64,000 nucleotides of DNA from Bradyrhizobium liaoningense (lineage in GTDB: Bacteria; Pseudomonadota; Alphaproteobacteria; Rhizobiales; Xanthobacteraceae): the NCBI RefSeq assembly GCF_018130825.1, contig NZ_JAFCJS010000002.1:744001-808000 (forward strand), read 5' to 3'. This document shows positions 13,022 through 24,510 of the stretch, piece by piece (the first letter of the stretch is position 1; every line of letters starts with the position of its first letter). Position numbers and translations under genes: made by a program. The notes beneath the pieces were generated by a model. It worked only from the letters and a program-made list of their open reading frames with translations. It was not told where the DNA came from and did not search any database.

Positions 13022-14425
13022 CTACCCCAACGCCTTCAATTCGCCGGGCAGTGCATACGCCCATTGCGTGATGTTGCCGGCGCCCAGGCACACGACGAGA
13101 TCGCCGGACTTCGCCAATCCCTTGACGATGCCGGCGAGCTCCGTCGCGCCCGGCAGCGGGATCACCTCGCGGTGACCATGCGCGCGCAGGCCCGCGACGA
13201 AATGATCGCGGTCGATGCCTTCGATCGGCGCTTCGCCCGCGGCATAGACGTCGGCGACGACGACCGCGTCGGCATCGTTGAAGCAGGTGCAGAATTCCTC
13301 GAACAGCGATTGCAGGCGGGTGTAGCGGTGCGGCTGCACCACGGCGATCACCTTGCCGGTGTAGGAATCGCGCGCCGCTTTCAGCACCGCCGCGATCTCC
13401 ACGGGGTGATGGCCGTAATCATCGATCACGGTGACGCCGTTCCACTCGCCGGTCTTGGTGAAGCGGCGTTTGACACCGCCGAAGCCTGCGATGGCGCTGC
13501 GGATCTTGTCGTCGGAAACGCCGAGCGCGTGAGCGACCGCAATCGCGGCTGTCGCATTCGAGGCGTTGTGCCGGCCCGGCATCGGCAGCGCGAGATCGGC
13601 GATCTCATGCGTGGCGCCGGTCTTGCGGTCGCGGATCACGACCTTGAACTTCGAGCCGCCACCGCCCGCGGTGAGATCGACCAGCCGCGCGTCCGCTTGC
13701 GGGTTCTCGCCATAGGTGATGATGCGGCGATCCTCGATCTTGCCGACGAGGCTCTGCACGACGGGATGATCGATGCACATCACGGCAAAGCCGTAGAACG
13801 GCAGGTTCTCGACGAAATGCCGGAACGCGTCCTGCACGGCGTCGAAGGTCTTGAAGTGATCGAGATGCTCGGGGTCGACATTGGTGACGATCGCCACGTC
13901 CGTCGGCAGCTTCAGGAACGTGCCGTCGCTCTCGTCGGCCTCGACCACCATCCAGTCGCCGGCCCCGAGCCGCGCGTTGGAGCCGTAGGCGTTGATGATG
14001 CCGCCGTTGATGACGGTGGGATCGAGCCCGCCGGCATCGAGCAGCGTCGCGACCATCGTGGTCGTGGTCGTCTTGCCGTGAGTGCCGGCAATCGCGACGC
14101 AGCTCTTCAGCCGCATCAGCTCGGCCAGCATCTCGGCACGGCGCACCACGGGAATGCGCCGCTCGCGCGCCGCCATCAGTTCCGGATTGTCGCGCTTGAT
14201 CGCGGTCGAGACGACGACGACTTCGGCGCCGTCGACATTCTCGGCCTTGTGGCCGACCGAAACCTTCGCACCCTTCTTGCGCAAACGGTCGAGATTGTAA
14301 TTGTCGGAGGCGTCCGAGCCCTGCACGGCATAGCCGAGATTGACCAGCACCTCGGCGATGCCGCTCATGCCGATCCCGCCGATCCCGACGAAGTGGATGG
14401 GTCCGATCTCGCGCGGCAGTCTCAT
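13022..14425 (-). CDS. murC: UDP-N-acetylmuramate-L-alanine ligase MurC
   Basis: Adds L-alanine to UDP-MurNAc, the first amino acid of the stem peptide. The 467 residues show the Rossmann-like UDP site ([16 protein letters not shown], 11-26) and the Mur ligase P-loop (GTHGKTT, 114-120), with [10 protein letters not shown] further on. I chose the start at 14425 ([11 protein letters not shown]) because residues upstream in the same frame are not conserved and overlap the gap to murG. Confidence 0.97.
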   Translation of the reverse strand: MRLPREIGPIHFVGIGGIGMSGIAEVLVNLGYAVQGSDASDNYNLDRLRKKGAKVSVGHKAENVDGAEVVVVSTAIKRDNPELMAARERRIPVVRRAEMLAELMRLKSCVAIAGTHGKTTTTTMVATLLDAGGLDPTVINGGIINAYGSNARLGAGDWMVVEADESDGTFLKLPTDVAIVTNVDPEHLDHFKTFDAVQDAFRHFVENLPFYGFAVMCIDHPVVQSLVGKIEDRRIITYGENPQADARLVDLTAGGGGSKFKVVIRDRKTGATHEIADLALPMPGRHNASNATAAIAVAHALGVSDDKIRSAIAGFGGVKRRFTKTGEWNGVTVIDDYGHHPVEIAAVLKAARDSYTGKVIAVVQPHRYTRLQSLFEEFCTCFNDADAVVVADVYAAGEAPIEGIDRDHFVAGLRAHGHREVIPLPGATELAGIVKGLAKSGDLVVCLGAGNITQWAYALPGELKALG

Positions 14426-14547
14426 GCTCTGTTCCCTGACCTTGCCGCCGGAAAGGCGGCATCTGGCGAAGGTCACGGCCAAATCAGCCGCGCGCCCTTC
14501 CTACTGGATGCCCCGCTTTGGAGGACGAAGACAAGGGCTTTTTCGCG

Positions 14548-15648
14548 TCAGATTCCAGCGACCTTGACCACCAGATCGGCCAGCCGCTCGGCGGCATCGA
14601 GCCGCCCTGCCCCCTTCGCCGCCGTGGCCATCGCGGCAAGGCGTGCCGGTTCGGCGGCGAAGCCGGAGATTTCGGCGGCGAGGCGGTCGGAGGTGAACTC
14701 GGTCTGCGGGATGCGGATTGCGCCGTCGACCTTGGCCAGCACGCCGGCATTGGCGAACTGGTCCTGGTCGATCGAGCCCGGCAGCGGCACCAGGATCGAG
14801 GGCCGTCCGATTGCGGCGAGCTCGGCGACGGTGCCGGCGCCGGAGCGCGACACGATCAGATGGTTGGAGGCGAGCCGCGCCGGCAGATCGGTGAAGAACG
14901 GCGCGAGCTCGAACTTGATCTTGAGCTTGTCGTAGACCGCGCGGACACGCGCCATGTCCTCGTCGCGCACCTGCTGGGTGAGGATGAGACGGCTCCACAG
15001 CGCAGGCTCGAGCCGCTCGATCGCGCCCGGGACGATGTCGGCCATGATGCGCGCGCCCTGGCTGCCGCCGACGACGAGCAGACGCAGCGGACCGTTGGTT
15101 TCGGGCGCCGTGTATTGTACGGCGGCTGCTGCGAGGATCGCGGGCCGCATCGGCGTGCCGACCGTCGTGGTCTTGCCCGACAGCGCCGGATCGCGATCGA
15201 GCACGCCGGGCAAGGATGTCGCGATGGCACGCACGCGGCTCGACAGGAACCGGTTGGCGCGACCGAGCACCGCATTGGCGTCGTGGATGATGCCGGGCAC
15301 GCCGGCGAATTTCGCCGCGACCAGCGGCGGCAGCGTCGGATAGCCGCCGAAGCCGACGACGGCGGCCGGCTTCAATCGCTTGATCAGGCGGTAGGCGGAG
15401 AGCGTGCCGACGGCGAGCGTGAGGCCGGCATAGGCGAGCTGGAGCGGATTGCGGCCGCGCGCGGTCTCGCTGCTGACGACGTCGATCATGTCCTTGCTGA
15501 ACAGCCCGCTGTAGCGCAGCGCGCGCTCGTCGGTGACGAGGCGGACGCGAAAGCCGCGCCGGATCAACTCGACGCCGAGCGCCTCGGCCGGAAACAGATG
15601 GCCGCCGGTGCCGCCCGCGGCGAGAAGAATCAGGGGGGAAGTGTCCAT
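14548..15648 (-). CDS. murG: UDP-GlcNAc:lipid I N-acetylglucosaminyltransferase MurG
   Basis: Converts lipid I to lipid II on the inner face of the cytoplasmic membrane. The 366 residues contain the N-terminal G-loop GGTGGH (12-17) and the second G-loop GGSQGARI, plus the UDP-GlcNAc site in SRSGAGTVAEL. The start at 15648 (MDTSPLILLAAGG) matches the family N-terminus; the frame is open upstream through a repeat, which is clearly not coding. It lies between the repeat-bearing ftsW gap and murC. Confidence 0.97.
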   Translation of the reverse strand: MDTSPLILLAAGGTGGHLFPAEALGVELIRRGFRVRLVTDERALRYSGLFSKDMIDVVSSETARGRNPLQLAYAGLTLAVGTLSAYRLIKRLKPAAVVGFGGYPTLPPLVAAKFAGVPGIIHDANAVLGRANRFLSSRVRAIATSLPGVLDRDPALSGKTTTVGTPMRPAILAAAAVQYTAPETNGPLRLLVVGGSQGARIMADIVPGAIERLEPALWSRLILTQQVRDEDMARVRAVYDKLKIKFELAPFFTDLPARLASNHLIVSRSGAGTVAELAAIGRPSILVPLPGSIDQDQFANAGVLAKVDGAIRIPQTEFTSDRLAAEISGFAAEPARLAAMATAAKGAGRLDAAERLADLVVKVAGI

Positions 15649-15701
15649 GGAGGCCGTACTTACAGGGAAAAAGCGGCCAATGCGAGCCGGCGAGACGCAT
15701 T

Positions 15702-15789
15702 CGTAGCCCGGATGGAGCGAAGCGTAATCCGGGGTTCTCACCTCGCGGATAGACCTTCCCGGATTGCGCTTCGCTCCATCCGGGCTACG
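15702..15789. repeat. Palindromic repeat, GTAGCCCGGATGGAGC family
   Basis: Perfect 23-bp arms at 15702-15724 and 15767-15789 (core TAGCCCGGATGGAGCGAAG) flank a 42-bp centre. It lies in the ftsW-murG gap. A related element is at 42228-42295. Just downstream, 15799-15826 resembles one arm of the family at 47801-47880. Confidence 0.85.
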
Positions 15790-15835
15790 CAGAGGGGCCT
15801 CTGGATTGCTTCGCTGCGCTCGCAACTACGAAGAG

Positions 15836-16987
15836 CTACGCATAACTTCGCATCGCCTCGGCGTGGCCGCTGGCCTCGACCTCGGTGCGCGGACGCAGCC
15901 GCGTCAGCGCCAGCATCATGCCGACGCCATAGGCGAGCGAGACGATCGAGGAGCCGCCATAGGAGATGAACGGTAGCGTCATGCCCTTGGCCGGGATGAG
16001 CTGCAGGTTCACCGACATGTTGATCGCCGCCTGCACGCCGAACAGGATCGCAAGGCCGGAAGCGGCGAAGCGCGAGAACATGTCCTCATTGGCATAGGCG
16101 CGCGACAGCGTGCGGATGACGACGAAGGCGAACAGCGCCAGCATGGCGAGGCACAGGACGATGCCGAACTCCTCGGCGGCGACCGCGAACACGAAGTCGG
16201 TGTGGCTGTCCGGCAGGCTGCGTTTTGCAATGCCCTCACCCGGCCCGAGGCCGAGCCAGCCGCCGTTGTAGAAGGCCTCCATCGCGGTATCGACCTGGAA
16301 GGTGTCGCCCGAGGCCGGGTTCATGAAGCGCTTGATGCGCCCCGCAACGTGCGGGACGAACAGATAGGCGCTGAACAGGCCGGCTGCGGCGGCGCCGGCA
16401 AGACCGAACACCCAGATCATGCGCATGCCCGCGATGAAGAAGAGCGAGCCCCACACCATCAGGATCAGCATGGTCTGGCCGAAGTCGGGCTCCATCACCA
16501 GCAGCGAGACCAGCATCAACAGCAGCACCAGCGCCATCGAGGTTGCCGGCATCTCCGGCCGCTTGGTCGATTCCGCAAACAGCCAGGCCGCGATGACGAC
16601 GAAGGACGGCTTTGCGATTTCGGAGGCTTGGATGTTGACGCCGAGCAGCGTGATCCAGCGCCGCGAGCCCTTCACCTCAGGGCCGATCGCGAGCGTCAGC
16701 ACGATCAGGATGATGCTGGCCGCGAAGATGAGCAACGCCGAGCGACGGATCGCCCGCGGTGACAGGAAGGACACCCCGAGCAGCACCAGGCAGGACGGGA
16801 GAAGGAACATCACGTGGCGGCTGAAGAAGTGGAAGGGATCAAGCCCGATGCGGGTCGCAACCGGCGGGCTCGCCGCCAGCGACAGGATCACGCCGGTCAG
16901 CATCAGCGCCAGGATGGCGCCCATCAGCGGCTTGTCGACGGTCCACCACCACTCGGAAAAGGGGGTGCGTTCTTCACGGGAGAGCAT
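15836..16987 (-). CDS. ftsW: Lipid II polymerase of the divisome, FtsW
   Basis: SEDS-family glycosyltransferase that works with FtsI to make septal peptidoglycan. The 383-residue polytopic protein has about ten hydrophobic segments. It carries the large-loop signature GGWLGLGPGEGIAKRSLPDS and the C-terminal FISYGGSS motif. Its place between murD and murG supports FtsW rather than RodA. Both of its flanking gaps hold palindromic repeats. Confidence 0.96.
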   Translation of the reverse strand: MLSREERTPFSEWWWTVDKPLMGAILALMLTGVILSLAASPPVATRIGLDPFHFFSRHVMFLLPSCLVLLGVSFLSPRAIRRSALLIFAASIILIVLTLAIGPEVKGSRRWITLLGVNIQASEIAKPSFVVIAAWLFAESTKRPEMPATSMALVLLLMLVSLLVMEPDFGQTMLILMVWGSLFFIAGMRMIWVFGLAGAAAAGLFSAYLFVPHVAGRIKRFMNPASGDTFQVDTAMEAFYNGGWLGLGPGEGIAKRSLPDSHTDFVFAVAAEEFGIVLCLAMLALFAFVVIRTLSRAYANEDMFSRFAASGLAILFGVQAAINMSVNLQLIPAKGMTLPFISYGGSSIVSLAYGVGMMLALTRLRPRTEVEASGHAEAMRSYA

Positions 16988-17072
16988 GGGCGGCCGCTTT
17001 CGGACAGAGGTCCGTTCATTGGTCGCCGAGGTTGGTTACCGGGAGGTTAAGGAACTGCAGATGTTTGGAATT

Positions 17073-17151
17073 GTAGGATGGGTAGAGCGAAGCGAAACCC
17101 ATCAAATCCGTGGGAGTGACGATGGGTTTCGCTTCGCTCTACCCATCCTAC
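17073..17151. repeat. Perfect inverted repeat between murD and ftsW
   Basis: Perfect 31-bp arms at 17073-17103 and 17121-17151 (core GGATGGGTAGAGCGAAGCG) are separated by 17 bases. The element would form a very stable hairpin in the murD-ftsW transcript. Confidence 0.9.
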
Positions 17152-17156
17152 GCACC

Positions 17157-18554
17157 TCACACCACCGGCTTCACACCCGGCAGCGCCTGCACCAGTTCGC
17201 GGAACTTCGCGCCGCGGATCTCGAAATTGCGGTACTGGTCGAACGAGGCGCAGGCCGGCGAGAGCAGCACGACGGCGTCGGCAAGCCCTGAGGCTTCCGC
17301 ATCGCGCGCGGCGTGCTCGACGGCGACGTCAAGCGTCTGGCTGATCTCGTGCGCGACCGTGCCGAGCGTGCCGGCAAACTCCTGCGCGGCCTCGCCGATC
17401 AGGTAGGCTTTTCGGATGCGCGGGAAGAAAGAGGTCAGGCTGGTGATGCCGCCGGCCTTCGGCTTGCCGCCCGCGATCCAGAAGATCTCCGAAAAGGACG
17501 ACAGCGCATGCGCGGTGGCGTCCGCATTGGTGCCCTTGGAATCGTTGACGAACAGCACGTTGCCGCGGCGCCCGACCTGCTCCATGCGATGCGCAAGGCC
17601 GGGAAAGCTGCGCAGGCCGTTCTGCAGCACATCCAGGCTGATACCCATCGCGAGTGCGGCGGCGGCCGCACAGGCCGCATTCTGCGCGTTGTGCAGACCG
17701 CGCAGCGACCCGATGCCGCCGAGCGCGGCGACCTCGCTGCGGGCACCGCCCGAGGCGCGCAAGATGTTGCCGTGCTCGAAATAAATGCCGGTGGCGAGCG
17801 GGTTCTTCACCGAGATACGCACGACGTTCTTGCCGGCGCGATCGAGCCGGTCGGCGACATCGCGGCAATAGCCGTCGTCGACGCCGACGATCGAGGTGCC
17901 GCCTGCCTGCACGTTCGCGACGAGGCGCTCCTTCACCGCGGCATAGTGCTCGACGGTGCCGTGGCGGTCGATATGGTCCTCGCTGACATTGAGCAGGATG
18001 CCGACGGAGGGATCGAGCGAGGGCGTGAGATCGATCTGGTAGGACGACATCTCGATGACGTGGACGCGGCCCATGCGCGGCGGCTCCAGCGACAGGATCG
18101 CGGTGCCGATATTGCCGCCCATCTGGGTGTCGTAGCCGGCGACTTTCGTGAGATGCGCGATCAGCGCCGTCGTGGTCGACTTGCCGTTGGTGCCGGTGAT
18201 GGCGACGAACGGCGCGTTCGGCGCATGGCGCCGGCGCTCGCGGCAGAACAGCTCGATGTCGCCGATCACCTCGACGCCGGCCTCGCGCGCCTTCAGCACG
18301 CTCCAGTGCGGCACCGGATGGGTCAGCGGCACGCCGGGCGCGAGCACGAGGGCTACGAAATTCGCCCAGGAGACGTTGCGCAAATCGGCGGTGATGAAAC
18401 CGGCCTGCGCGGCCTTGGCGACGTTCTCGGCATTGTCGTCGGCGGCGACCACCTCGGCACCACCCGCCTTCAATGCATGGCAGGAGGCGAGCCCCGAGCC
18501 GCCGAGGCCGAACACGGCGACCGTCTTGCCGGCGAAGGATGTGACGGGGATCAT
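17157..18554 (-). CDS. murD: UDP-MurNAc-L-alanine:D-glutamate ligase MurD
   Basis: Adds D-glutamate to UDP-MurNAc-L-Ala. The 465 residues have an N-terminal UDP-binding domain ([13 protein letters not shown]), the Mur ligase P-loop GTNGKST (121-127) and the [11 protein letters not shown] motif near residue 330. It begins 10 bp after mraY and is followed by a long inverted repeat. Confidence 0.97.
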   Translation of the reverse strand: MIPVTSFAGKTVAVFGLGGSGLASCHALKAGGAEVVAADDNAENVAKAAQAGFITADLRNVSWANFVALVLAPGVPLTHPVPHWSVLKAREAGVEVIGDIELFCRERRRHAPNAPFVAITGTNGKSTTTALIAHLTKVAGYDTQMGGNIGTAILSLEPPRMGRVHVIEMSSYQIDLTPSLDPSVGILLNVSEDHIDRHGTVEHYAAVKERLVANVQAGGTSIVGVDDGYCRDVADRLDRAGKNVVRISVKNPLATGIYFEHGNILRASGGARSEVAALGGIGSLRGLHNAQNAACAAAAALAMGISLDVLQNGLRSFPGLAHRMEQVGRRGNVLFVNDSKGTNADATAHALSSFSEIFWIAGGKPKAGGITSLTSFFPRIRKAYLIGEAAQEFAGTLGTVAHEISQTLDVAVEHAARDAEASGLADAVVLLSPACASFDQYRNFEIRGAKFRELVQALPGVKPVV

Positions 18555-18564
18555 CGTGGTACCG

Positions 18565-19668
18565 TCAGCGCAGCTTCAGCGTGGAGAGGCCGGCGAGCGC
18601 CAGCATCACCGAGATGATCCAGAACCGGATCACGATCTGCGGCTCGGTCCAGCCGAGCTGCTCGAAATGGTGATGGATCGGCGCCATGCGGAAGATGCGC
18701 TTACCCGTCAGCTTGAACGACACCACCTGCACGATGACGGAGACCGCCTCCAGCACGAACAGGCCGCCGATCACCGCGAGCACGATCTCGTGCTTCACCG
18801 CGACCGCGATCGCGCCCAGCATGCCGCCGAGCGCGAGCGAGCCGGTGTCGCCCATGAAGATCGAGGCCGGCGGCGCGTTGAACCAGAGGAAGCCGAGACC
18901 GGCGCCCAACAGCGCGCCGCAGAGCACCGCGAGCTCGCCGGTACCAGCGACATATTTGATCTGGAGATAATCGGCGAACACGGCGTTGCCGGCGAGATAG
19001 GCGATCATCGCAAAGCTCGCGGTCGCAATCATCACGGGCACGATGGCGAGGCCGTCGAGACCATCGGTGAGGTTCACCGCGTTGCCGGCACCGACGATGA
19101 CGAAGGCGCCGAAGACGACGAAGAACCAGCCGAAATGCAGCACGGTGTCCTTCAGGAAGGGAACCGTCAGCGCGGTCGATGCGGGATCGCGGTTCAGCCG
19201 CACCAGCGCGTAGCAGGCGACCAGCGCGATCGCCGCCTCGATCAGCAGGCGGAGCTTGCCACCGAAACCGGTCGTGGTCTGCTTGGTCACCTTGAGGTAG
19301 TCGTCGTAGAAGCCGACGAAGCCGAAGCCGAGCGTCACGGCGAGCACGATCCAGACGTAAGGGTTGAGCGGATTGGCCCACAGCACCGTGCCGACCGTGA
19401 GGCCCGACAGGATCATCAGGCCGCCCATGGTGGGCGTGCCCTTCTTGCTCAGATGCGATTGCGGGCCGTCAGCGCGGATCGGCTGGCCCTTGCCCTGACG
19501 GATGCGCAAATGGTCGATGATCCAGGGCCCGAACAGGAACACGAACAGCGCGCCGGTGACGATCGCGCCGCCGGTGCGGAAGGTGATGTAGCGGAATACG
19601 TTCAGGAGGGTGCGAAACGCACCCAGGCTCGGAAATGTATTGGAGAGCTCGATCAGCCAGTAAAACAT
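18565..19668 (-). CDS. mraY: Phospho-MurNAc-pentapeptide transferase MraY
   Basis: Integral membrane enzyme that makes lipid I from UDP-MurNAc-pentapeptide and undecaprenyl phosphate. The 367 residues form about ten membrane segments. They contain the three MraY signatures: the DDYLK aspartates, [13 protein letters not shown], and the cytoplasmic MAPIHHHFE loop. A 155-bp gap without a gene separates it from murF. Confidence 0.97.
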   Translation of the reverse strand: MFYWLIELSNTFPSLGAFRTLLNVFRYITFRTGGAIVTGALFVFLFGPWIIDHLRIRQGKGQPIRADGPQSHLSKKGTPTMGGLMILSGLTVGTVLWANPLNPYVWIVLAVTLGFGFVGFYDDYLKVTKQTTTGFGGKLRLLIEAAIALVACYALVRLNRDPASTALTVPFLKDTVLHFGWFFVVFGAFVIVGAGNAVNLTDGLDGLAIVPVMIATASFAMIAYLAGNAVFADYLQIKYVAGTGELAVLCGALLGAGLGFLWFNAPPASIFMGDTGSLALGGMLGAIAVAVKHEIVLAVIGGLFVLEAVSVIVQVVSFKLTGKRIFRMAPIHHHFEQLGWTEPQIVIRFWIISVMLALAGLSTLKLR

Positions 19669-19823
19669 TCAGACGGTCCTATGACGCCTTTCGCACGCGG
19701 CCCTGTTGCTGGCCCCGACCTGCCTCACGCGCATTCGCTTCATCATGGGTCGGGCGACCTCTGGGACAACGGACGGCTTGGTGCCGCACACGGTGGGATT
19801 GGGAACTGCGCCTTCCAAGCAGT

Positions 19824-21203
19824 TTACGCCTTTGCCTGCAAGGCGGCCACTAGGCCCGGCACAAACTTGTTGACCCAGAACATCTTCTTGCTGCCCTTGA
19901 CAACCACGACATCGCCTGCCTGCAGCAGGTTCGCGACCTCGCCCGGCTTCAGCGTGGCGGGATCGTCATGCCAGCCGAGGCCCTTGCCTGATGGCAGCAC
20001 GTCATAGAGATGACGCATGAGGGGGCCGACACAATAGACGCCGTCGATACCGTCGAGATGCTTGGCGAGGCCGGTGTGGTAGCTCGGTGCGTCATCGCCC
20101 AGTTCCAGCATGTCGCCGAGCACCGCGATGCGTCGGCCGCCAGTCATATGGCGTGCCTGCAGGCTCTGCAGCGCCGCAGCGACGCTGGCCGGATTACCGT
20201 TGAAGCTGTCGTCGATCACGGTGATGCCGCCGACCGCCTGCTCGACGCCGCGGCCGGTCATGATGCCGACCCGGTCGAGCTTGATCGCGAGCGTCGCCGC
20301 ATCGAGGTTCGCGGCACGGATCGAGGCAAGCGCGGCAAGCGCATTCTGGACGCGGTGCGGCGCGCCCGGGGTCAGGCTGAAGGCGATCTCCTTCTTGCCG
20401 ATCATGGCCACGACCTGCCAGCTCTCGCCGTGCGGCGCGTGCGCGACTTCGTGCACCTCGGCATGCTCGCCGAAGCGCACCACCTTGCCCTTCCACTCCG
20501 ACGCCTTGATCCCGGCGGGCAGCACCAGCACGCCGTCCTCGGGCAGGCCGACGGCGATCGACACCTTCTCGCGCCTGATGGCTTCGAGCGAGCCGAGCTT
20601 TTCCAGATGCACGGGCTGGACGTTGACGACCAGCGCGACCGTCGGCCGCGTGAGTTCGCTGAGCCGCGCGATTTCGCCGGTCTGGTTCATGCCCATCTCG
20701 ACGACCCAGAGGCTGGCATCCGCCTTCGCATTGCACAGCGTCAGCGGCACGCCCCAGAAATTGTTGAAGCTCGAGGGGCTCGCATAGGCGTCGGGATAGG
20801 CCGCCAGAAACTCCTTGGTGCTGGTCTTGCCGGCGCTGCCGGTGAGGCCGATCACCGGCCCCTTGAAGCGCGCGCGCGCGGCGCGCGCGAGGCCCCAGAG
20901 ACCGTCAATCAGCGTGTCCTTCACGACGATCTGGGGAACACGGACGCCTGCGATCTCGTGCGGCACGATCATCGCGACCGCGCCCGCGGCTTCCGCCTTG
21001 TCCGCGAACTCCCAGCCGTCGCGCACGCTGGCGAAGGCCGAGATGAAGCCGCCGCTCGGCGTGCCGCTGAGCGCGACGAACAGGCTGCCCGGCTTCACCA
21101 GGCGGCTGTCCTGGGTGACGAAGTCGATCGGCGTATCAGGGAATGATCCGGCCACGCCAAGCGCACGCGCGACCTCGGCAACCGTCCATATTGGCGCGCT
21201 CAT
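19824..21203 (-). CDS. murF: UDP-MurNAc-tripeptide:D-Ala-D-Ala ligase MurF
   Basis: Adds the D-alanyl-D-alanine dipeptide to complete the UDP-MurNAc-pentapeptide. The 459 residues have the P-loop TGSAGKTS (121-128) and the DDSFNGNPAS segment typical of MurF. The start overlaps the murE stop by 4 bases (ATGA), indicating translational coupling. Confidence 0.97.
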   Translation of the reverse strand: MSAPIWTVAEVARALGVAGSFPDTPIDFVTQDSRLVKPGSLFVALSGTPSGGFISAFASVRDGWEFADKAEAAGAVAMIVPHEIAGVRVPQIVVKDTLIDGLWGLARAARARFKGPVIGLTGSAGKTSTKEFLAAYPDAYASPSSFNNFWGVPLTLCNAKADASLWVVEMGMNQTGEIARLSELTRPTVALVVNVQPVHLEKLGSLEAIRREKVSIAVGLPEDGVLVLPAGIKASEWKGKVVRFGEHAEVHEVAHAPHGESWQVVAMIGKKEIAFSLTPGAPHRVQNALAALASIRAANLDAATLAIKLDRVGIMTGRGVEQAVGGITVIDDSFNGNPASVAAALQSLQARHMTGGRRIAVLGDMLELGDDAPSYHTGLAKHLDGIDGVYCVGPLMRHLYDVLPSGKGLGWHDDPATLKPGEVANLLQAGDVVVVKGSKKMFWVNKFVPGLVAALQAKA

Positions 21204-22672
21204 GCAACCCTCGACGCTAGTGCGGCGGCGACCGCCTCGTGATCACTGAAGGGCAGCACTTCGCTGCCGACGATCTGCCCGGTCTCATGTCCCTTGCCGG
21301 CGATCAGCAGCGCATCGCCGTCTTCCAGTTCCTCGATCGCCACGCGAATGGCCTCGGCGCGGTCGCCGATCTCACGCGCGCCCTTGGCGGTGGCGAGGAT
21401 CGCAGCGCGGATCGCTTCCGGCTTCTCGCTACGCGGATTGTCGTCGGTGATGATGACGCCGTCGGCATTCTCGGCGGCGATCCCGCCCATGATCGGACGC
21501 TTGCCGGCATCGCGGTCGCCGCCGGCGCCGAACACGACGATCAGCCTGCGCTTCGCATAGGGCCGCAGCGCCTGCAGCGCCTTCGCCAGCGCATCGGGCT
21601 TGTGCGCGTAGTCGACGAAGATCGGCGCGCCGTTGCGCTCGCCGACGCGTTCGAGCCGGCCCTTGGCGCCTTCGAGATGCTCGAGGCTGGCAAACACGCT
21701 TGCGGCATCGCTGCCGGTGCCTATGGCAAGGCCGGCCGAGACCAGCGCATTCTCGATCTGGAACTCACCGACCAGCGGCAGCCGGATCGCGTAGCTCTTG
21801 CCGCGATGTTGCACCGTCAGCTTTTGCGCAAAGCCTTCGACCACGGCCTCGGTGAGACGAATGCCCTCGCCTATCCCATTGCCGTTGCGCCCGACTGCCA
21901 TCACGCGCAGCCCGCGCGCCTTCGCCACTTCCATCGCCTCCGCCGAGCAGTCGTGATCGGCCGAGATCACGGCCGCACCGCCCGGTGGGATCAGTTCGCG
22001 GAACAGCCGGAGCTTTGCCGCTAGATAATGCGCGACAGTCGGATGATAATCCATGTGGTCGCGCGAGAGGTTGGTGAAGCCGCCGGCGGAGACGCGCACG
22101 CCGTCAAGGCGATATTGGTCGAGCCCGTGCGAGGACGCCTCGAAGGCGAGATGCGTGACGCCTTCACGCGCGATCTCATTGAGCTGCCGATGCAGCGCGA
22201 TCGGATCCGGCGTGGTCAGCGAGCCGTAGACGGTGCGTTTCGGCGAGACGAGGCCGATGGTGCCGATGCTGGCGGAGGCATGCCCGAGCCGCTCCCAGAT
22301 CTGGCGCGTGAACGCGGCGACCGAGGTCTTGCCGCTGGTGCCGGTCACCGCGGCGATCGTCGCGGGCTGCGACGGGAAGAATCTTGCCGCCGCCAGCGCC
22401 AGCGCCCGGCGCGGATTGGCCTCCGCGATGAACGGAACCTTGCAGGCGGCCGGCGCGTGATCGCCGACCACGGCGACTGCGCCTGCGGCAATTGCGGCAT
22501 CGATGAAGCGAGCGCCGTCGGTCTTGCTGCCCGCCAGCGCAAAGAAGAGATCGCCCGGCCTGACCACGCGGCTGTCGAGCGCAACGCCCGTCACCTCGAG
22601 CGCCGCGACGGCGGGCTCGATTGCGGCATCATTGCCCAAAACATCCTGACCTAGGAGGTCGCGCAGCTTCAT
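21200..22672 (-). CDS. murE: UDP-MurNAc-L-Ala-D-Glu:meso-diaminopimelate ligase MurE
   Basis: Adds the third amino acid of the stem peptide. The P-loop is GTSGKTS (111-117). The DNPR motif (in [13 protein letters not shown]) is the recognised signature for meso-diaminopimelate specificity, consistent with a Gram-negative wall. The 490-residue length is normal. It follows ftsI after 83 bp, a gap holding only a short direct repeat (AAAGCCGAATC). Confidence 0.97.
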   Translation of the reverse strand: MKLRDLLGQDVLGNDAAIEPAVAALEVTGVALDSRVVRPGDLFFALAGSKTDGARFIDAAIAAGAVAVVGDHAPAACKVPFIAEANPRRALALAAARFFPSQPATIAAVTGTSGKTSVAAFTRQIWERLGHASASIGTIGLVSPKRTVYGSLTTPDPIALHRQLNEIAREGVTHLAFEASSHGLDQYRLDGVRVSAGGFTNLSRDHMDYHPTVAHYLAAKLRLFRELIPPGGAAVISADHDCSAEAMEVAKARGLRVMAVGRNGNGIGEGIRLTEAVVEGFAQKLTVQHRGKSYAIRLPLVGEFQIENALVSAGLAIGTGSDAASVFASLEHLEGAKGRLERVGERNGAPIFVDYAHKPDALAKALQALRPYAKRRLIVVFGAGGDRDAGKRPIMGGIAAENADGVIITDDNPRSEKPEAIRAAILATAKGAREIGDRAEAIRVAIEELEDGDALLIAGKGHETGQIVGSEVLPFSDHEAVAAALASRVA

Positions 22673-22755
22673 GGTCTTCCAGTCGACATGCCGCGCCGGA
22701 AAGCCGAATCGTCAGGAAAAGCCGAATCAGCACCGGCGATGGCCTACCCCGTTGA

Positions 22756-24510
22756 TTACTGGGTTGTCCTGGATGCTGCAAGAATAAGGCGCTCGGACGG
22801 CGGCAGGTCGAACCGCGGCTCGACGCCCAGGAGTGGCGCGATCCGCTCGATCACCTTGCCCCCGGTCGGCACCGTGTTCCAGCCCGAGGTGATGAACCCC
22901 TTGGTTTCAGGAATGGCCTGCGGCTCGTCCAGCATGATCAGTATCTGATATTTCGGATCATCGCAGGGCATGATCGCGGTGAAGGAGTTGAGCACGCGCT
23001 TCTTGGCGTAGCGCCCGTTGATGACCTTCTCGGACGTGCCGGTCTTGCCGCCGACATAGTAGCCCTTGACGTCGGCGCTCTTGGCGGTACCGATCTCGGC
23101 ATTGAGCCGCATCAGGAACCGCATCTTGTCGCTGGTCTCCGGCTTGATCACACGCTTGGCGATCGCCGCCGCTTCGGATTCGCTGCGTTTCATGAAGGTC
23201 GGCGGAATCAGATAGCCGCCGTTCACCAGCGCGTTGATACCCATCACCGCCTGCAGCGGCGCCACCGACATGCCCTGGCCGAACGCGATGGTCACCGTGT
23301 TCAGCTCGCCCCAGCGGCGCGGCACCAGCGGTGCGGCGCTCTCCGGCAGCTCAGTACGCAGCCGCGTCAACTGCCCCATCTTGGCGAGGAACGCCTTGTG
23401 CGCCTCGACGCCCTGGCCGAGCGCGATCCGCGCGGCGCCGATGTTGGACGAGTAGGTGAACACTTCCTTGGTGTTGATGAAGCGCCCGAGCGCGTGGCTG
23501 TCGTGGATGGTGAACTTGCCGTAGTGCAGGTTTCCGCGCGCATCCCACGACGAGTTCAAGTTGATCTTTCCGGAATCGAGCGCCATCGCCAGCGTGAACG
23601 CCTTGAAGGTCGAGCCCATCTCGTAGACGCCGGTGGTCAGGCGGTTGATACGGTCGGGGTCGTGCGCTTCCTTCGGAATGTTGGGATCGAAGTCCGGAAG
23701 CGAGACCATCGCCACGATCTCGCCGGTCTTGACGTTGGAGACGATGCCGGACGCGGCCTTGGTGTGGTACTTCTCCTTGGCCTTCAAGAGCTCGTCGCGC
23801 AGCGCGTGCTCGACGCGCAGATCGATCGACAGCTCGATCGGCTTTTGCAGCCGGTCGGTGGCAAAGCCCGCGCGGTGGAGATCGGCGAGCCCTTGATTGT
23901 CGAGCCACTTCTCCATGCCGGCGATGCCCTGGTTGTCGATGTTGACGAGACCGATGAGGTGGGCGACCTCGTTGCCGGTCGGATAGACGCGCTTGTTCTC
24001 GCGCAGGAAGCCGATGCCGGGAATGCCGAGCTTGTGGATGTCCTGCTGCTGCTTCGCCGTGACCTCGCGCTTGAGCCAGACGAAGCCCTTGCGCGTCTTC
24101 AGGCGCTCGCGCACCTCGGCCTCGTCGAGGTCGGGCACGGTGGCGGTCAGAAGCTCGATCGCCTCGTCCTTGTCGATGATGCGGCGCGGCTCGCCGAACA
24201 GGCTCGCGGCCTTGACGTCGGTCGCGAGGATGGCGCCGTTGCGGTCGACGATGTCGGGCCGCGCAGTCGCGACCACCTCCTGCGATGCCGCACGGCGCGC
24301 ACTGTGCGCGTCGGCGCCGATCGCGAACATCACGAGCCGGCCGCCGATCAGCGCATAGACCGAGGCGAAGGCGAGCATGGCGAGGCCGACGCGCGCCCGC
24401 GCCTTGGCGGCACGATCGACATTGCGCCCGTAGAGCAGGCTGCGGATCAGCCGCTGCCGCCAGGGCTCGGTCGGCTTTTCAGTGGGCTTTGCAGGCGTTG
24501 CCGGGCTCAT
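22756..24510 (-). CDS. ftsI: Septal peptidoglycan transpeptidase FtsI (PBP3)
   Basis: Class B penicillin-binding protein that crosslinks septal peptidoglycan. The 584 residues have a cytoplasmic tail, one membrane anchor (about 42-64), a non-catalytic dimerisation domain and a transpeptidase domain. The active-site triad is intact: STFK (Ser300), SSN (354-356) and KTGT (489-492). It overlaps ftsL by 4 bases (ATGA), so both are made together. Confidence 0.97.
   Translation of the reverse strand: MSPATPAKPTEKPTEPWRQRLIRSLLYGRNVDRAAKARARVGLAMLAFASVYALIGGRLVMFAIGADAHSARRAASQEVVATARPDIVDRNGAILATDVKAASLFGEPRRIIDKDEAIELLTATVPDLDEAEVRERLKTRKGFVWLKREVTAKQQQDIHKLGIPGIGFLRENKRVYPTGNEVAHLIGLVNIDNQGIAGMEKWLDNQGLADLHRAGFATDRLQKPIELSIDLRVEHALRDELLKAKEKYHTKAASGIVSNVKTGEIVAMVSLPDFDPNIPKEAHDPDRINRLTTGVYEMGSTFKAFTLAMALDSGKINLNSSWDARGNLHYGKFTIHDSHALGRFINTKEVFTYSSNIGAARIALGQGVEAHKAFLAKMGQLTRLRTELPESAAPLVPRRWGELNTVTIAFGQGMSVAPLQAVMGINALVNGGYLIPPTFMKRSESEAAAIAKRVIKPETSDKMRFLMRLNAEIGTAKSADVKGYYVGGKTGTSEKVINGRYAKKRVLNSFTAIMPCDDPKYQILIMLDEPQAIPETKGFITSGWNTVPTGGKVIERIAPLLGVEPRFDLPPSERLILAASRTTQ

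Noticed and set aside
22688..22755. Direct repeat AAAGCCGAATC in the ftsI-murE gap as a regulatory site
   Set aside because: Two short copies 16 bp apart in a 83-bp gap within a cotranscribed cluster; too little to support a function.
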